Source: Cristatella mucedo
Lineage: Eukaryota; Bryozoa; Phylactolaemata; Cristatellidae
Length of the DNA: 64,000 nt
NCBI GenBank assembly: GCA_009760855.2
Contig: WPIO01000020.1
Span: 3,572,501-3,636,500 of the forward strand
Direction: 5' to 3'
Shown: one piece after another, positions 36,762 through 47,275 of the stretch
Numbering within the stretch: position 1 is the first letter of the stretch
How the letters are laid out: each line of letters begins with the position of its first letter
Notes under the pieces: generated by a model
Database searches by the model: none
Told to the model about the DNA's origin: nothing
Seen by the model: the letters and a program-made list of their open reading frames with translations, nothing else
Made by a program: the position numbers and the translations under genes

Positions 36762-38375
36762 TTAAAGGGGCTCTTGTCAAGTCATTCATTAAGACGTCGG
36801 CCCTGGACGTGGATAATTCAAAAATCTTTTGCCCGGTGGTCGGCCTATAGTAATTTCTATGAAAGACAGCGGAACAAAATAGCAGTGTCACATCGGCTAA
36901 ACATAAATAAATGCAGACTTCAAATCTACCTTGCGAGTAAGCTCACCAGGTTTATGGCAAATCGCTACCGGGCCAGCTCTGCTGCTAGTTTATAATGACC
37001 TTCTTAGGAATGCTGACTTAACAATAGCAGCATTATATTTATATAGCACCGTAGGAGAACTCTCACTTAGCACTTCACAATTGCTGTTTACGTGGCATCT
37101 CTCGGCTAATTCTGTTGCATCTCTCAGCAGCTTGCTTCTTTTCGTGAGCTCGCTGCCGTTCCACCTGGCGCATCGAAGCCGCCGTCTAGACCAGATTGCA
37201 TATATCGACGGCGGCCAGTGGTCAGCTTCCGGCGAGCCTCAAAGTATGGTGCGGCATCCGCCCCTCGGGGATTGTTTCAGGTCCACTTCTTTTCGCAATC
37301 CTTGCACTCTCCCTATTTCAATCGATGTAATCACTAAGCACGATCGGACGGCTTTTATTTTAGTGCAGATGACTAATGCTTCCCAGCCTAATCCTCGCGT
37401 TCGCCTGGATCCTTCCGTATATTTCCGGATATTCGGACACCTCTTTCAGGTCCCCTACAGTGTGTATTGCTGACGTTTGCACTTTGACGGAAGCACACTT
37501 TCTCCAGTCGAATGACGATTGAACCAAATTACTTCTTAAGGATAAACCTAATATTGCTCTGAAATTGAAAAGCCTGACCAACGTCAGTCACTTGGCCAGC
37601 GTATAAATCTCCGCGTCCGCTTTCAGAATGAGTTCTCACTAGATGAGCGAATTTACTCGATCGTCAAGTCTACCTATTGTCACCTAGGCAACATTGCACA
37701 CATCCGGGCTTGCTAAGATAAGGACATCACAGACATGCCATTGCGTGTACTCTGTTAACCCGGGTAGACTTTTTTAGCTCGCTTCTTGTATGTCGTTCTG
37801 CACTGTGCAAGAAGAAACTTACAGTTGGTGCAAAACTCGGCAGCTCGGCGCCTCTGTCGGAAACATCGCAACTGCCTAACTAGACTATTGATCATTATTG
37901 TTAGCTGGCAGCCCATCAAGCAGGCTGGTGACAGGATAGATTCAATCACAGTCGCCTACAGGTCGCTCTATTCTCTTGCTCCAGCCTTGACCTGTCTGAA
38001 CTGCCTCCTGTGATACCTTCTTCGCGCCACCCGATCTTCTGACTCTGGTTGTTTGGACAGGCCACTCTAACGAACTCTAGTTTCCCTCGTAGACCGTGCC
38101 TGCCTTCAGCTCCTATGCTCCCAAAGCTTGGAATTGACTGCTGACTAAAATCAAGTCATCTTGTGATTTAACGGCACTCACGAAGAAGCTAAAAACCTAT
38201 CCGTTCCTTACAACCTTTGCTCCATCCGAGTGCATCGTTCATTTTGTGCCTCACGTCCCGACATTGTCTATGCTTTGACTTACCACTTGATATACAGCAT
38301 ACGTAAAGTGCCGAGAAAGAGATTTGGGTTTCTTGAGGTGCGAAATAAATGTTTAATTTATTCTTATTATCGCCT
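36762..38375 (+). pseudogene. L2-type LINE, RT and 3' part
   Basis: It reads KGALVKSFIKTSALDVDNSK, then LLVYNDLLRNADL, then after an inserted SINE-type tail a motif B block GIVSGPLLFAILALSLF. The C-terminal order follows (LQLVQNSAAR near 37810, IDSITVAYRSLYSLAPA, then a decayed APMLPKLGIDC) and a tail with AAAGTGCCGAGAAAGAGATT at 38300-38370. There are many stops and shifts. With its upstream part it is the longest LINE here, about 2.3 kb. Confidence 0.75.
37018..37090 (-). repeat. short SINE-A-type tail inserted in the LINE
   Basis: On the minus strand: AATTGTGAAGTGCTAAGTGA, GAGTTCTCCTACGG, TGCTATATAAATATAATG. The CTATATAAAT ending marks it as SINE-A type, not LINE type. It interrupts the host LINE just after RNADL. 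Confidence 0.6.
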
Positions 38376-39155
38376 CACCCGGCCAATCCTGGGTGGTGGG
38401 CAGCTGATGGGCGTGTCGAGCGGCCAGCTGCTCAGCGGGAGGTCAAGGTCACAACGCCTTATTGCATATATGCCCGTGCCAAAACCGCAGTATGACTAAC
38501 CGCCGCCGCCGACTCCGCCGCCTCCGCCGCCTCCGCCGCCGCGCCGCCGCCGCCGAGAAGTGTGTTCGAGCCTGAAATCATCCCAGTCTCTCCGAGCTTA
38601 ATAATTGCTGAAAAATCTCGGTGCAACAGACAGGCCGAGCGGGCCAGCCTGCCAGTGCCAGGCCTTGCGAGACGACGGTCTTTCGATGCCAGACGCAAGC
38701 ACACTACAGCCAGCGAGGTGGGCGTGTCTGCCTGGATCGCTTGGCTCGACGAGGGTGCCCTTGCCCTTGGGATCCTTGCGCTTCGTTTTCGTGCGTTGCG
38801 TCATTTTCTGTGAAATCTATATTATGTTCCAACCGTTGCTATGAGGTAGCCGCCGACGGTATTAGCCCTCGATGGTCATCCAACTTGCTCTCTGCAAGAC
38901 TTGCATTGAGAGCTTAGTAAGCAAACGGAATCCGTGTCCGTCACCTGGAATTGGTTGGATGGCCAACCCTGACCTTCACTTGGATCCCCGGAAGCCAGCG
39001 AACGTGATCGGGCGCGGATTTCCGGTCTTCACAGCTGAACTAGCCGTCTAACTGCATCTACCTGACTTGAGAAACCAGTTTGCGGTTGGCCGGAGTACTG
39101 TTTAAATTCAGCTTCCTTATTACTCCGGACTGACGATGCTCCGAGTGTCATCAAT
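38376..39155. other. GC-rich stretch with (CCG)n, no gene recognised
   Basis: A CCG/CGC-type trinucleotide tract is at about 38498-38555. The overlapping frames at 38459-38917 on both strands have no recognisable domain. Confidence 0.5.
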
Positions 39156-39159
39156 ATCC

Positions 39160-39515
39160 CATCTAAATTGGTCCATAGATTTGTGACATCCCATCTTGAC
39201 TTCTGTAACTCAGTGCTTGCTGGCCTGCTGGCCTACACTCGGGCGATTGCAGCTGGTGCAAAACTCTGCAGCTTGGCTCAACTGTCGTGAGCATTGCAGT
39301 TGCCACATCACACCACTTCTCACCGACCTGCACTGGCTCCCAGTCAAGCAAACCATCGACTTCAAGGTTTTGTCACTCACTTTCAAATCCCTTCATTCTT
39401 TGGCTCCAGCCTACCTATCACATTTACTCCCCCACCAGACCAAGCATCGTACCACCCGCTTTTCGGAATCCAACAGTTTACCAATACCTCATACAAACCT
39501 CAAACCCTTAAGTAC
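39160..39515 (+). pseudogene. LINE C-terminal fragment, well preserved
   Basis: The plus strand encodes TSHLDFCNSVLAGLLA, then LLTDLHWLPVKQTIDF, KVLSLTFKSLHSLAPAYLSH, LLPHQTKHRTTRFSESNSLP and IPHTNLK. It stops abruptly at about 39515, without the FGDRAFSSYA block or a tail, so it was truncated at both ends after insertion. Confidence 0.8.
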
Positions 39516-40130
39516 CGAAAGCGTCGCTACCGGCTCTCACGGCCTTTCCCACGAAGACTCGCACAGGCTTGCACTGAAAGCTAGGAGAGCACATGTCGAC
39601 ATTCTCGACAAAGAACTTTCACGCTTCACTGAGGCTATGCAGCTGCATGCGAATGTAGTTATTATTAGAATAATGTGGAGCTCGCGAGTGTTACGCGTAT
39701 TAAAATTTCTTCTTAAATTGTGCTGAGGACCGAGCGGCACACGAAAAAGTCGAGCAGCCAGGGGGAGGCACGGAAGTAGAAAGGCAGCAGCGGAAGTAGA
39801 TCGCGGGAGAGTTAGTGGTTATTTAAAAAATAATAATAATAATACCAATACGACGGAGCGCGACTTGCTAACCTTAGGCGGCGAGGCTACATCGGGGGGA
39901 CTACTTTCCTTGACTGACCGACCGGCTGACCTTGTACGAAGATGAATTTCCAAGGTCAACTGGAAATCGAGGCCACCGGAGGTGCGCCAGCCGCCAGTCG
40001 GCGGACGGTCGCCGCAGTGCGTCGCTGCGTGCGCACGACAGTTGAACGTCTTTCGAGAGACGCGAGAATTCCTTCGATTCCAGCCTCTCGTATACACTCG
40101 CATTTGCCGGCGCACGCGCGAGCTTTCCCT
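39516..40130. other. no gene recognised
   Basis: Moderately GC-rich sequence with an AAT run near 39825-39845. The overlapping frames on both strands are unsupported. Confidence 0.4.
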
Positions 40131-40144
40131 CTGCGTCTCACTTT

Positions 40145-40176
40145 CGCACAGGATGCGCGTCTACGCATCCTGTGCG
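40145..40176. repeat. 13-bp-arm perfect hairpin
   Basis: CGCACAGGATGCG, loop CGTCTA, then CGCATCCTGTGCG. The arms are exact reverse complements. Confidence 0.9.
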
Positions 40177-40406
40177 ACTCCTGCTGCTCGTCCTGGACGC
40201 TCTTTGCACTGTTCCCATCCTTCCCGAGGAGCGCGGTTTAGTACCCTTTGACGTGGGCCGCCGCCACTGGCGTCCGCCTGTAGCCCGAGCATCTGCCAAT
40301 TGTGCCGTTGGGTGTCTGCTTACGCGGCCTGCCCTATGATGTGCTTCCGATGCGGCTGCCGGGTCCTTTAGTGAGGTTTCAACGGTCGAGGCAGCAGGGA
40401 GTATAA

Positions 40407-40408
<2 letters not shown>

Positions 40409-40438
<30 letters not shown>
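40409..40438. repeat. (CCG)n trinucleotide tract
   Basis: About ten uninterrupted CCG units within a GC-rich stretch. On the minus strand it encodes poly-Arg or poly-Gly in open frames, which are therefore unreliable. Confidence 0.9.
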
Positions 40439-40776
40439 ACGGAGTGCGGGAGTCCTTCTTACTCTGACCGCTGGCGCTGTTCGGCGAAAATGCATCGTCG
40501 TTGAGTTTGCGTAGCACGGTCGCGTGAATTCTGCCAGAGCGGTGCGGCGAGCGTATTACATACAGTAGCTGCATCGTGTCCGTGAAACTTTTCGTTCTCC
40601 GGCGACTCGAGAGTTGCATGCCAGTCTTCCACGCGCTCCCCTGCTGTAGATACCTATCTGCCGTTCAATCTTTGCGCCTAACTATATATTCATCAATAGG
40701 TCTATTTAACTAATCTATTCGTTTATCATTATAGCTATCCATATTTACTCCGATCTCATTTCTGTCCCGCCCGGTC

Positions 40777-40804
40777 AGTCTCTCTCTCTCTCTCTCTCTC
40801 TCTC
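40777..40804. repeat. (CT)n tract
   Basis: A pure CT run of about 28 bp, just upstream of a LINE tail. Confidence 0.9.
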
Positions 40805-40847
40805 GCGAGATGCCTCTGTAGTAGAGATGCCCTTCGCTACCAAGCTC

Positions 40848-40957
40848 ATCCGTTTCGTGCGATCGCATTTCCCTTTGCAGCAAATGTAAAGCGCCTAGAA
40901 AGAGATTGAGTTCTCTGGGGGCGCTTTATCAAGTGCATTATTATTATTATTATCGCT
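40848..40957 (+). repeat. LINE 3' tail, consensus-like
   Basis: This copy reads AAATGTAAAGCGCCTAGAAA, GAGATTGAGTTCTCTGGGGG and CGCTTTATCAAGTGCATTA followed by ATT units. The AAAGCGCC/GGCGCTTT stem can be seen clearly. Only the last 110 bp of the element are present. Confidence 0.85.
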
Positions 40958-41237
40958 CTTGTGGCCTTTCAGCACTGGGCCAATGCGGCCGGCCAGGCGC
41001 TGCAAGCCGTCTGTGGCGGCACGGTGCTTTTGTACCCGCGCGGATCCGTTGCCGCCGAGTTGTTTTCCCTATGGCGTAGATCCGAGAGAAGAAATGAGCT
41101 CGAATCGATTCGCGATTAGAACTCAATCAGTTATGAACGGATGCACACTCGTCTCGAGGCTTTTACGTCCGCTTCACACACGTCCCCTCCTGCCACCGCT
41201 GTCGATTCTCCACCAACCCACCAACTAACCAATCCTC

Positions 41238-41410
41238 TAAACTAGGTAAGGTGGTTGCTCTTCACGACCTCGGCCCCAAAGTCGTGCGTTCGAATCCTGC
41301 AGTGTGCGATCCTTCATTGCTGCTGCAAGCGGTGGCGGCAGAGCCTTTAAGACTCTTGTGCCGCTGTATACGAAGAGGCTGTTGAATCAGCTTGAATTTT
41401 GTTTAGGGAT
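41238..41410 (+). repeat. SINE-B copy
   Basis: The plus strand runs ACTAGGTAAGGTGGTTGCTC, TTCACGACCTCGGCCCCAAA, GTGCGTTCGAATCCTGCAG (B box), then GCTGCAAGCGGTGGCGGCAG and ACGAAGAGGCTGTTGAATCA. The order is that of the minus-strand copy at 14797-14990. Confidence 0.8.
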
Positions 41411-41568
41411 CCGAGTGAATCTCGGTTGCCGATCTGCTGCTGCTGCTGCTACTGGACAGCAGCAGCAGCAGACGATCTCATCATTGTCTCGTTCGGTTCG
41501 CTCACTCGGTTCGTCCGCGAAAATTGAAAACGCTGTCATTGCCTCGCAAATATTGTCTCGCTCAGCTC

Positions 41569-41576
41569 GCTCTCTC

Positions 41577-41668
<92 letters not shown>
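41569..41668. repeat. long (CT)n tract
   Basis: About 100 bp of CT with a single GC interruption. Nearby flanks repeat CTCGCTC and TCGTCCGC. Confidence 0.95.
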
Positions 41669-41669
<1 letters not shown>

Positions 41670-41744
41670 TCGTCCGCTCAAATTGAAAACAGACTACGTC
41701 AGAGCTCCGGCGGCCCACATCGAGCTCGTACATAGGATCGAAAT

Positions 41745-41979
41745 GAGTGGATCGCCGCCGGCGCCGGAGCGCCGAGGTACCGCTGGGTTACCTCGGCGTC
41801 CATTGATCGCGAGTGCGACGTCCGGAAATGGACGGACAGAGGCGAGAGATGCGCGTTGGGCTCGCGCCGCAAGCTCGCGGGTAAAAGCCACTCGAAAGAA
41901 ATCGACTGCATCGGCTGCGAAGCAGGTAGGAATGGCAGCTGCGAAAATGCGTAGCGTCTCACGGAGCTCGAAAGCGTGA
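41745..41979 (+). other. basic Ala/Ser/Arg-rich open frame, unidentified
   Basis: From the ATG at 41743 the frame reads MSGSPPAPERRGTAGLPRR and ends with VKATRKKSTASAAKQ and MRSVSRSSKA. It is about 78 codons and strongly basic, in a CpG-rich stretch. It recalls DNA-binding tails in composition only; no fold or family is recognised. Confidence 0.2.
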
Positions 41980-42021
41980 CGCAAGCTCTGACTGGAGGCG
42001 CCACGGTGCCTCTTCGCGACT

Positions 42022-42030
42022 TTATAAAAG
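42022..42030 (+). promoter_or_regulatory. candidate TATA box in CpG-rich region
   Basis: TTTATAAAAGGGGCGCG is a near-ideal TATA element with a GC-rich flank. It stands out against the GC-rich surroundings (41700-43350). No clear coding exon follows within 500 bp on either strand, so it may serve an unseen 5' exon or be chance. Because the core is nearly palindromic, its direction is not certain. Confidence 0.3.
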
Positions 42031-43525
42031 GGGCGCGAAGCTCCACGTTTACGGCTACCTAGCAATTCAATTCGGTCGGTGCTTTTGACAGAAGACGACG
42101 CGCTGACGTTGGCCGGCGACTTAAAAGCGATCGTCCATCAAACTTTTACTTGGCTCAAGCTCGCTGCACTTCAAAAGTAGTCCAACAGCGAGAGAGGGAA
42201 GCAGGAACCGTCGCTCGATCGACTGCTCCGCCTGCCAGACCTGGCCAAGACCGAAAGTAGCCCTGCCGGCGATTTCCGCGCCAGCATGTTGTTTGAGATG
42301 ATGATTGTTGATTGAGATGAGATTGTTTGTCACGCTGCGCGCTCCTTTACTCAGCAGAAGCCGCGCTGGCCGCCCGGACCGCGCCTCTGACATCCAGCGG
42401 TCAGCAAGTCGTGGGGGCCGAGAACTATGGTGGTACATCGGCTTACGAGTTTATGCGAACGATCCCCTGGAGAAACCTTTTTATAACCATTAACTTACTT
42501 GGCTAACTAATCGACATTCCTTCACCACTGGCAGAGGAAGCCCCATGTAAATAAGGCAAATAGAGGACGCCGTACCGAGAGCGAAGCAGCAACGCCGCGC
42601 GAGTCACGCGAGCGACGTCGCCTTAATTAAAATGTGGCCGACAACGCGGCGTCTGCGACTGCGAGCACGCGCGCGAGGCGCGGCGGGCGCGCCGTGCGCA
42701 ATCTGCCGAGGCCGCGGCAGCTCAGGACGTCCGCTCCGAGGACCTCACTCCCGCCGGCGCTTCCAGGAAATTGACTGGCGTTATTAGCTAGTCGTTGATT
42801 GATTTATAAGAAGATTTTACCAGGTCGAGGCACCGCTACCGGGCAGTTCGGGCAGTATGCGAGCTGACGAAGTGCAGTGCTGGTGAATTGTCCAGCGGCG
42901 AACGAAATGCTCGCGATGCGCCGAACAAGCAAGCAAGCGTCGCCAGACCCGCGCGCGCGCGGGGTGCGGCTATGGGTGTGATGCCGGAGGCTAGCCTAGA
43001 GCCACGTTCTTCGAACGTGCGGGTCGTCGTGAGCGGACGTCGCGTGCGGCACGCCTCGCGGCGGCGACGGCGGCGGATGCGGTGGCGGCAACGGCGTTCG
43101 GCTTGCGACGCTGAGCTGGCGGGCGGGTGGGCGGGCGGGCGGGCGGAGGCGCGTATCTCGCGACCTCGACGCGACGGACCTCAGCTCGGTGCACCCGCGC
43201 GCACGCGCAGCACTGGCGTCGCCGCTCCGCTCGCGACCGCCGCCACTGCGCGCGCCAACCCCGCGAGCGGCGCACCCCGCAAAGGACGACGTCGCGCGGA
43301 GGAATGGGCCGTTTCAGTGCGAACGCTTCATGACCGTTTCACTACGAATATCCGGCGGTTGCAAAGTGAATGAAAAAACCTGACTGTAATCTAACTAGCT
43401 GTAACCTACAGTTGTCGGCTCCGTACGAAAATCGATTGCTGGCTCCGTCGGCCGGTCGCATAGGTGCGGCACTGGCGATCGCCGCTTCGCCGACGTCCGT
43501 CCAGCGGAGCCGTCCGCATTCGAGA
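42031..43525. other. CpG-rich stretch, no gene recognised
   Basis: Very CpG-rich between about 42590 and 43310, with GGGCGGGC runs. The 161-codon frame at 42888-43373 is Arg/Ala-rich and overlapped by frames on both strands, so it is most likely composition-driven. It could be a CpG island. Confidence 0.4.
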
Positions 43526-43528
43526 GGG

Positions 43529-43561
43529 ACTCAAAAGCGCACAAAGCTGTTGCGCTTTTGA
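43529..43561. repeat. 12-bp-arm perfect hairpin
   Basis: CTCAAAAGCGCA and TGCGCTTTTGAG are separated by nine bases. No poly-T run follows on either strand that would suggest a terminator for RNA polymerase III. Confidence 0.85.
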
Positions 43562-43776
43562 GCTTTGACTTCTCAGTCTCTCTTTAGCGCAGCCTCGATG
43601 CGTTGCAGCAGACAAACGTCCTCCGCGCTACGCACTTTGCTAGCGAAGGCAGCTGCCTGCACTGCATACTGCTTCTCCTGCGAAAGAGCGGCTGGCATTG
43701 TGCGACGGCGGCGGCGGACACCGAATGGCATTTCTACCTGCAATGTCGGTCTATGTAGGCAGCTTTCTTCTCGAGC

Positions 43777-43943
<167 letters not shown>

Positions 43944-44500
43944 GCGCCAATCTGCGGCTAATTATAAATCTCACCCGCATCCACAAAGTAACCAGCAGTT
44001 TCGTACGGACGGGACCGACCGGGACCGACCGGGCCCCACGAGCACTCCCTGCGATTGGACGCCGCTCGGGCCAATGGCCGTGTCTGGCTGGCCCCTCCGC
44101 GGCTTAAGCTTTCGTATGCTCTCACGCCCCTACTCCACACCGAACGATCGTGGCGGTGGCTGCGGCCGATCCGGCACGCTTTGCACAACCCATACTTGCG
44201 ATAAATTGCACATGAGCGTTTGGGGTTTCGAAAGCAAGGGTTGATCAATCTCACGCTCGTACCTTACATGCATCATGGCGCCAGGTCAAAGCGACTGCGA
44301 AATTGGCATTGTTCCGGTCGATCGGCACGACGGTTCGGGGCGCCAGGACTTTGTAGTAGGCTGAATCTCGATCTCGACCGAACCGACCAATCAACGCAGA
44401 CATCGCAGCTTTTCCATCCGATTTGGAGCGAGCGCTTTTGCGGCGCTCTGCCGGCTGACTCTGCCGCTGCGTCCCCGAGGGCTGTCGCTGCATGCATTTC

Positions 44501-44527
44501 CGTCAGTCAGTCAGTCAGTCAGTCAGT
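44501..44527. repeat. (GTCA)n tetranucleotide repeat
   Basis: About seven tandem GTCA units. Confidence 0.9.
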
Positions 44528-44614
44528 GCCCTTCTCTGTAACTGATGTCCAACTTGACCGGTAGGGCTGTACGGAGGTCTGTTGCCACACCAGCTCACCG
44601 GCACCAGCAATACT

Positions 44615-45217
44615 CTACTGTCGGCGTAAAAGTAATGGACAAAGCGAGGTCAAAGTCCAGCGATGGCGAAATCCGTCGTTATATAATGGATGGTAGGCAA
44701 CGTCCGCTAAGGGTCGGCGGACGGTCTGTCCGTCTGGGAGAGCATCCGCTTGCCGACTGCAACTGGAGATCGCTGCGAATATCCGGTACGCGTCGTCGCG
44801 GTATCCGAGGTTCGACCGCCGGTCGTTGCATTTCTGAGCGGCAAATTCGTCAAATATATGAAGATACACTAAGCTGTTCTGCGGCATGTCCTTCTGCAAG
44901 AGGCTTGCGGTATTCAGATCAAATGATTTACCAGAAACTAAGAGGAAATTACCCGAAACAGATAGGAAATCGCCGGGAACTGGACACACAAAATGACTGA
45001 AGTGACTCGTAAAGAAAGCTTCGTACAATTGCAGCTCGTACGGGTCGATAAATATGTACGCATGTGTTCTTTTAAGAGTTCTGAAAATTTGGCATGGTAT
45101 ATCAGCCAGGTTGCGACAGCTTCTGGTGATTATTAGCATCTCCTGAGCTACTAACATGAAAATGGTAATTTCAAATGTATATAGAATTTCAAAAGAAAGC
45201 CAAAGCTCATTAGCCAA
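44615..45217 (-). other. unidentified 200-codon open frame
   Basis: The minus-strand frame starts MANELWLSFEILYTFEITIF and includes YIFIDPYELQLYEAFF and LVYLHIFDEFAAQK. It is the longest non-repetitive frame outside the LINE copies, with a hydrophobic first half. A 151-codon frame (44545-45000) overlaps on the other strand. I see no family signature and no splice signals that would settle it. Confidence 0.3.
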
Positions 45218-45344
45218 TTAATGCGTGCTTGAAAAAGATTCGTGTCAATTGGTTAGCTATAATGCGCGAACTTACAGGATGTGCAATCTCAAAAACGGCA
45301 ATTCGCGCCGATGGAGCGAAGGCTGCGAGGAGTTGGATTGTGTT

Positions 45345-45490
45345 TATTGGATGTTTAGCTTCTTTTTAAATGTCTTCAAACCAGGAGATGACGCGATGTC
45401 AGGCTGGTAGTGACTGCCAGGCTTAGCCTGCCATTGTAACTGAAGATGCGGTCTCGGAAGGTTGAATTCTTCAGAGGCACGATTACTTGT
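45345..45490 (-). repeat. short LINE 3'-region fragment
   Basis: On the plus strand it reads TTTAGCTTCTTTTTAAATGT, then CAAACCAGGAGATGACGCGA, matching the inverse of the TTTAAAAAG...LTTFKKNLK region in other copies. The hairpin tail is missing. Confidence 0.5.
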
Positions 45491-45814
45491 AATCATTTGG
45501 AGCCGAACGCACCGCAAAACCTGCGGCGGGTCGCTCTGATGCGACGACGATTGGTCAGTTGTACTCGGCGGCTCGTAGCGATCAGAAGCCGCTTACTTTG
45601 GCTGCTGAATACAGCTACGTTAAACGCGAGGACTCGCTGTTCATGCGGGGGCATCCTCGATAGCTCTCTTGCTCTGCTATTGTTGTCATCCCAGCATGCA
45701 TTGGCTCTGCTCATACGACCAACTAGCCGCCCTTCGAGTTTCGGCCACGCCTCTGCAAGTGCTAATACCCGTTACGGCCACGCGTTTGTGTGACGGACTT
45801 TAAATATCCGTGCA
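45491..45814. other. no gene recognised
   Basis: Two open frames on opposite strands (45446-45793 plus, 45493-45714 minus) have no identified domains. Confidence 0.3.
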
Positions 45815-45940
45815 CATAATTATCGTGTATAGCGTCATAGGATAACTTAATCCCAATCTAGGCCCTTTACAAATGCCGCAGGGCTTGAGTAAAAGACCTT
45901 GGCGGTCTAAGGCGACCGTCTAAACCCATAGGTTCTCAAC
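45815..45940 (-). repeat. SINE-A copy, degraded
   Basis: On the minus strand: CCTAGATTGGGATTAAGTTA and TCCTATGACGCTATACACGA, preceded by a decayed tRNA-like part near 45890-45935. Confidence 0.6.
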
Positions 45941-46283
45941 TTTCCTAATGCCACGATCCTTTAATAAAGTTCCTCATATTGTGGCGACCCCCAACCATAA
46001 AATTATTGTGTGCAAAATGTGGAAATGCATGTTTTCCAATGGTCTTAGGCGACCCCTGTGAAAGGGTCGTTCGACCCCGCCCCCCAAAGGCGTCGAGAAC
46101 CGCCGATCTAAGCCGTGGGTCAAACCAGGGCGGCAGTACACTGACGGCCGTTCTTCGAGCCTGTTCCGAAATTCGCAATTTCCTACCTACCCAATAATTA
46201 TGTAATCGGTCACCCAACGGGCTGTTAGAGCTCTTGCAAAGTAACTCTGCCATAGGACCGCAGAGCGAAAGCGAGTCGGAATC

Positions 46284-46655
46284 GGCATGCACCGGATGAG
46301 ACGAGGCATGCACCGGGATGAGACGCCGGCATGCACCGGATGGGACGCCGGCATGCACCGGGATGAGACACCAGCATGCACAGGATGAGACGCTGGCATG
46401 CACCGGGATGAGACGCCGGCATGCACCGGGATGAGACGCCGGCATGCATTGGGATGAGACGCCGGCATGCACCGGATGGGACGCCGGCATGCATCGGGAT
46501 GAGACGCCGGCATGCACCGGATGGGACGCCGGCATGCATCGGGATGAGACGCCGGCATGCACCGGATGGGACGCCGGCATGCACAGGGATGAGACGCCGG
46601 CATGCACCGGATGGGACGCCGGCATGCATCGGGATGAGACGCCGGCACGAACCGG
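46284..46655. repeat. minisatellite, 22/23-bp unit, about 16-17 copies
   Basis: The unit is GAGACGCCGGCATGCACCGG plus two or three bases. From about 46440 a 22-bp and a 23-bp version alternate, giving a 45-bp higher-order unit (GATGGGACGCC versus GATGAGACGCC). Every unit has the palindromes GCCGGC and GCATGC. Because 45 is divisible by three, several frames on both strands stay open as 15-residue repeats (for example HRDETPACTGWDAGM), which is not evidence of coding. Confidence 0.95.
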
Positions 46656-46944
46656 TGGACCGTTAGGCGGAAATTGTTTTTTCTCAAGACTTTCGAGAAC
46701 CGTCGGTGACCTTCATATACCTCCCGAAGTAGCTCACTCCATCATTGCGATACAAGTCGGTGGTTGGAGACGGGCTTGAGCATGGATAGAAAGTGGGCTG
46801 TCAGCGTTTGGCAACTGATTGCCGTCAGGATCGAGTAGAAGAAGCACTACGAGAAAGTTGAATTATGCCAACGGCACGTGCCCCTCGGTACTGCAAACAC
46901 GCATACGCACACACACAGGCGCATGCAGATGTGTACTCGAATCT

Positions 46945-47210
46945 ATTTATCACAGCATCTAGTGGGTCTCTGTGATTGGTCCCTTACGATCTTATGCGTG
47001 CTGACATTGTTGCATGCTGCCACTAACCACACTTGCATGCTGACCCTGTGCATGTCACCCCTGACCATGTTATTTTTGTTGTTTATTGAGCATGCTACCA
47101 CTAATCATTCGATCGTGCTTCCTTTTGCAGCAATTGTAAAGCGCCTAGAAAGAGATTGAGTTCTCTGAGAGTGCTTTATCAAATTTATTGTTTTTGTTTT
47201 ATTATTACAC
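46945..47210 (+). repeat. LINE 3' end, about 260 bp
   Basis: It includes the non-coding 3' region (TGCATGCTGACCCTGTGCAT), then AATTGTAAAGCGCCTAGAAA, GAGATTGAGTTCTCTGAGAG and TGCTTTATCAAATTTATTG. An ATT-type end is followed directly by a CA tract. Confidence 0.85.
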
Positions 47211-47227
47211 GCACCAACATGCAAGAT

Positions 47228-47271
<44 letters not shown>

Positions 47272-47275
47272 ACAT
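47228..47275. repeat. (CA)n microsatellite
   Basis: A CA run with looser CACA/GCAC sequence continuing to about 47420. Confidence 0.95.

Noticed and set aside
36455-38375. Active LINE
   Set aside because: Multiple stops, frameshifts and two insertions interrupt it. No LINE in the window has an intact YADD-containing RT.
42888-43373. 161-codon plus frame in the CpG-rich stretch
   Set aside because: Arg/Ala-rich with open frames overlapping on both strands. GC content alone explains the lack of stops.
46284-46655. CRISPR-like array
   Set aside because: The units are contiguous, with no unique spacers, and the DNA is clearly eukaryotic.
45945-46687. Frames of 111-226 codons with HPVHAGVSS or DETPACTGWDAG repeats
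   Set aside because: They are translations of the 45-bp minisatellite in several frames. The flanks are not protein-like.
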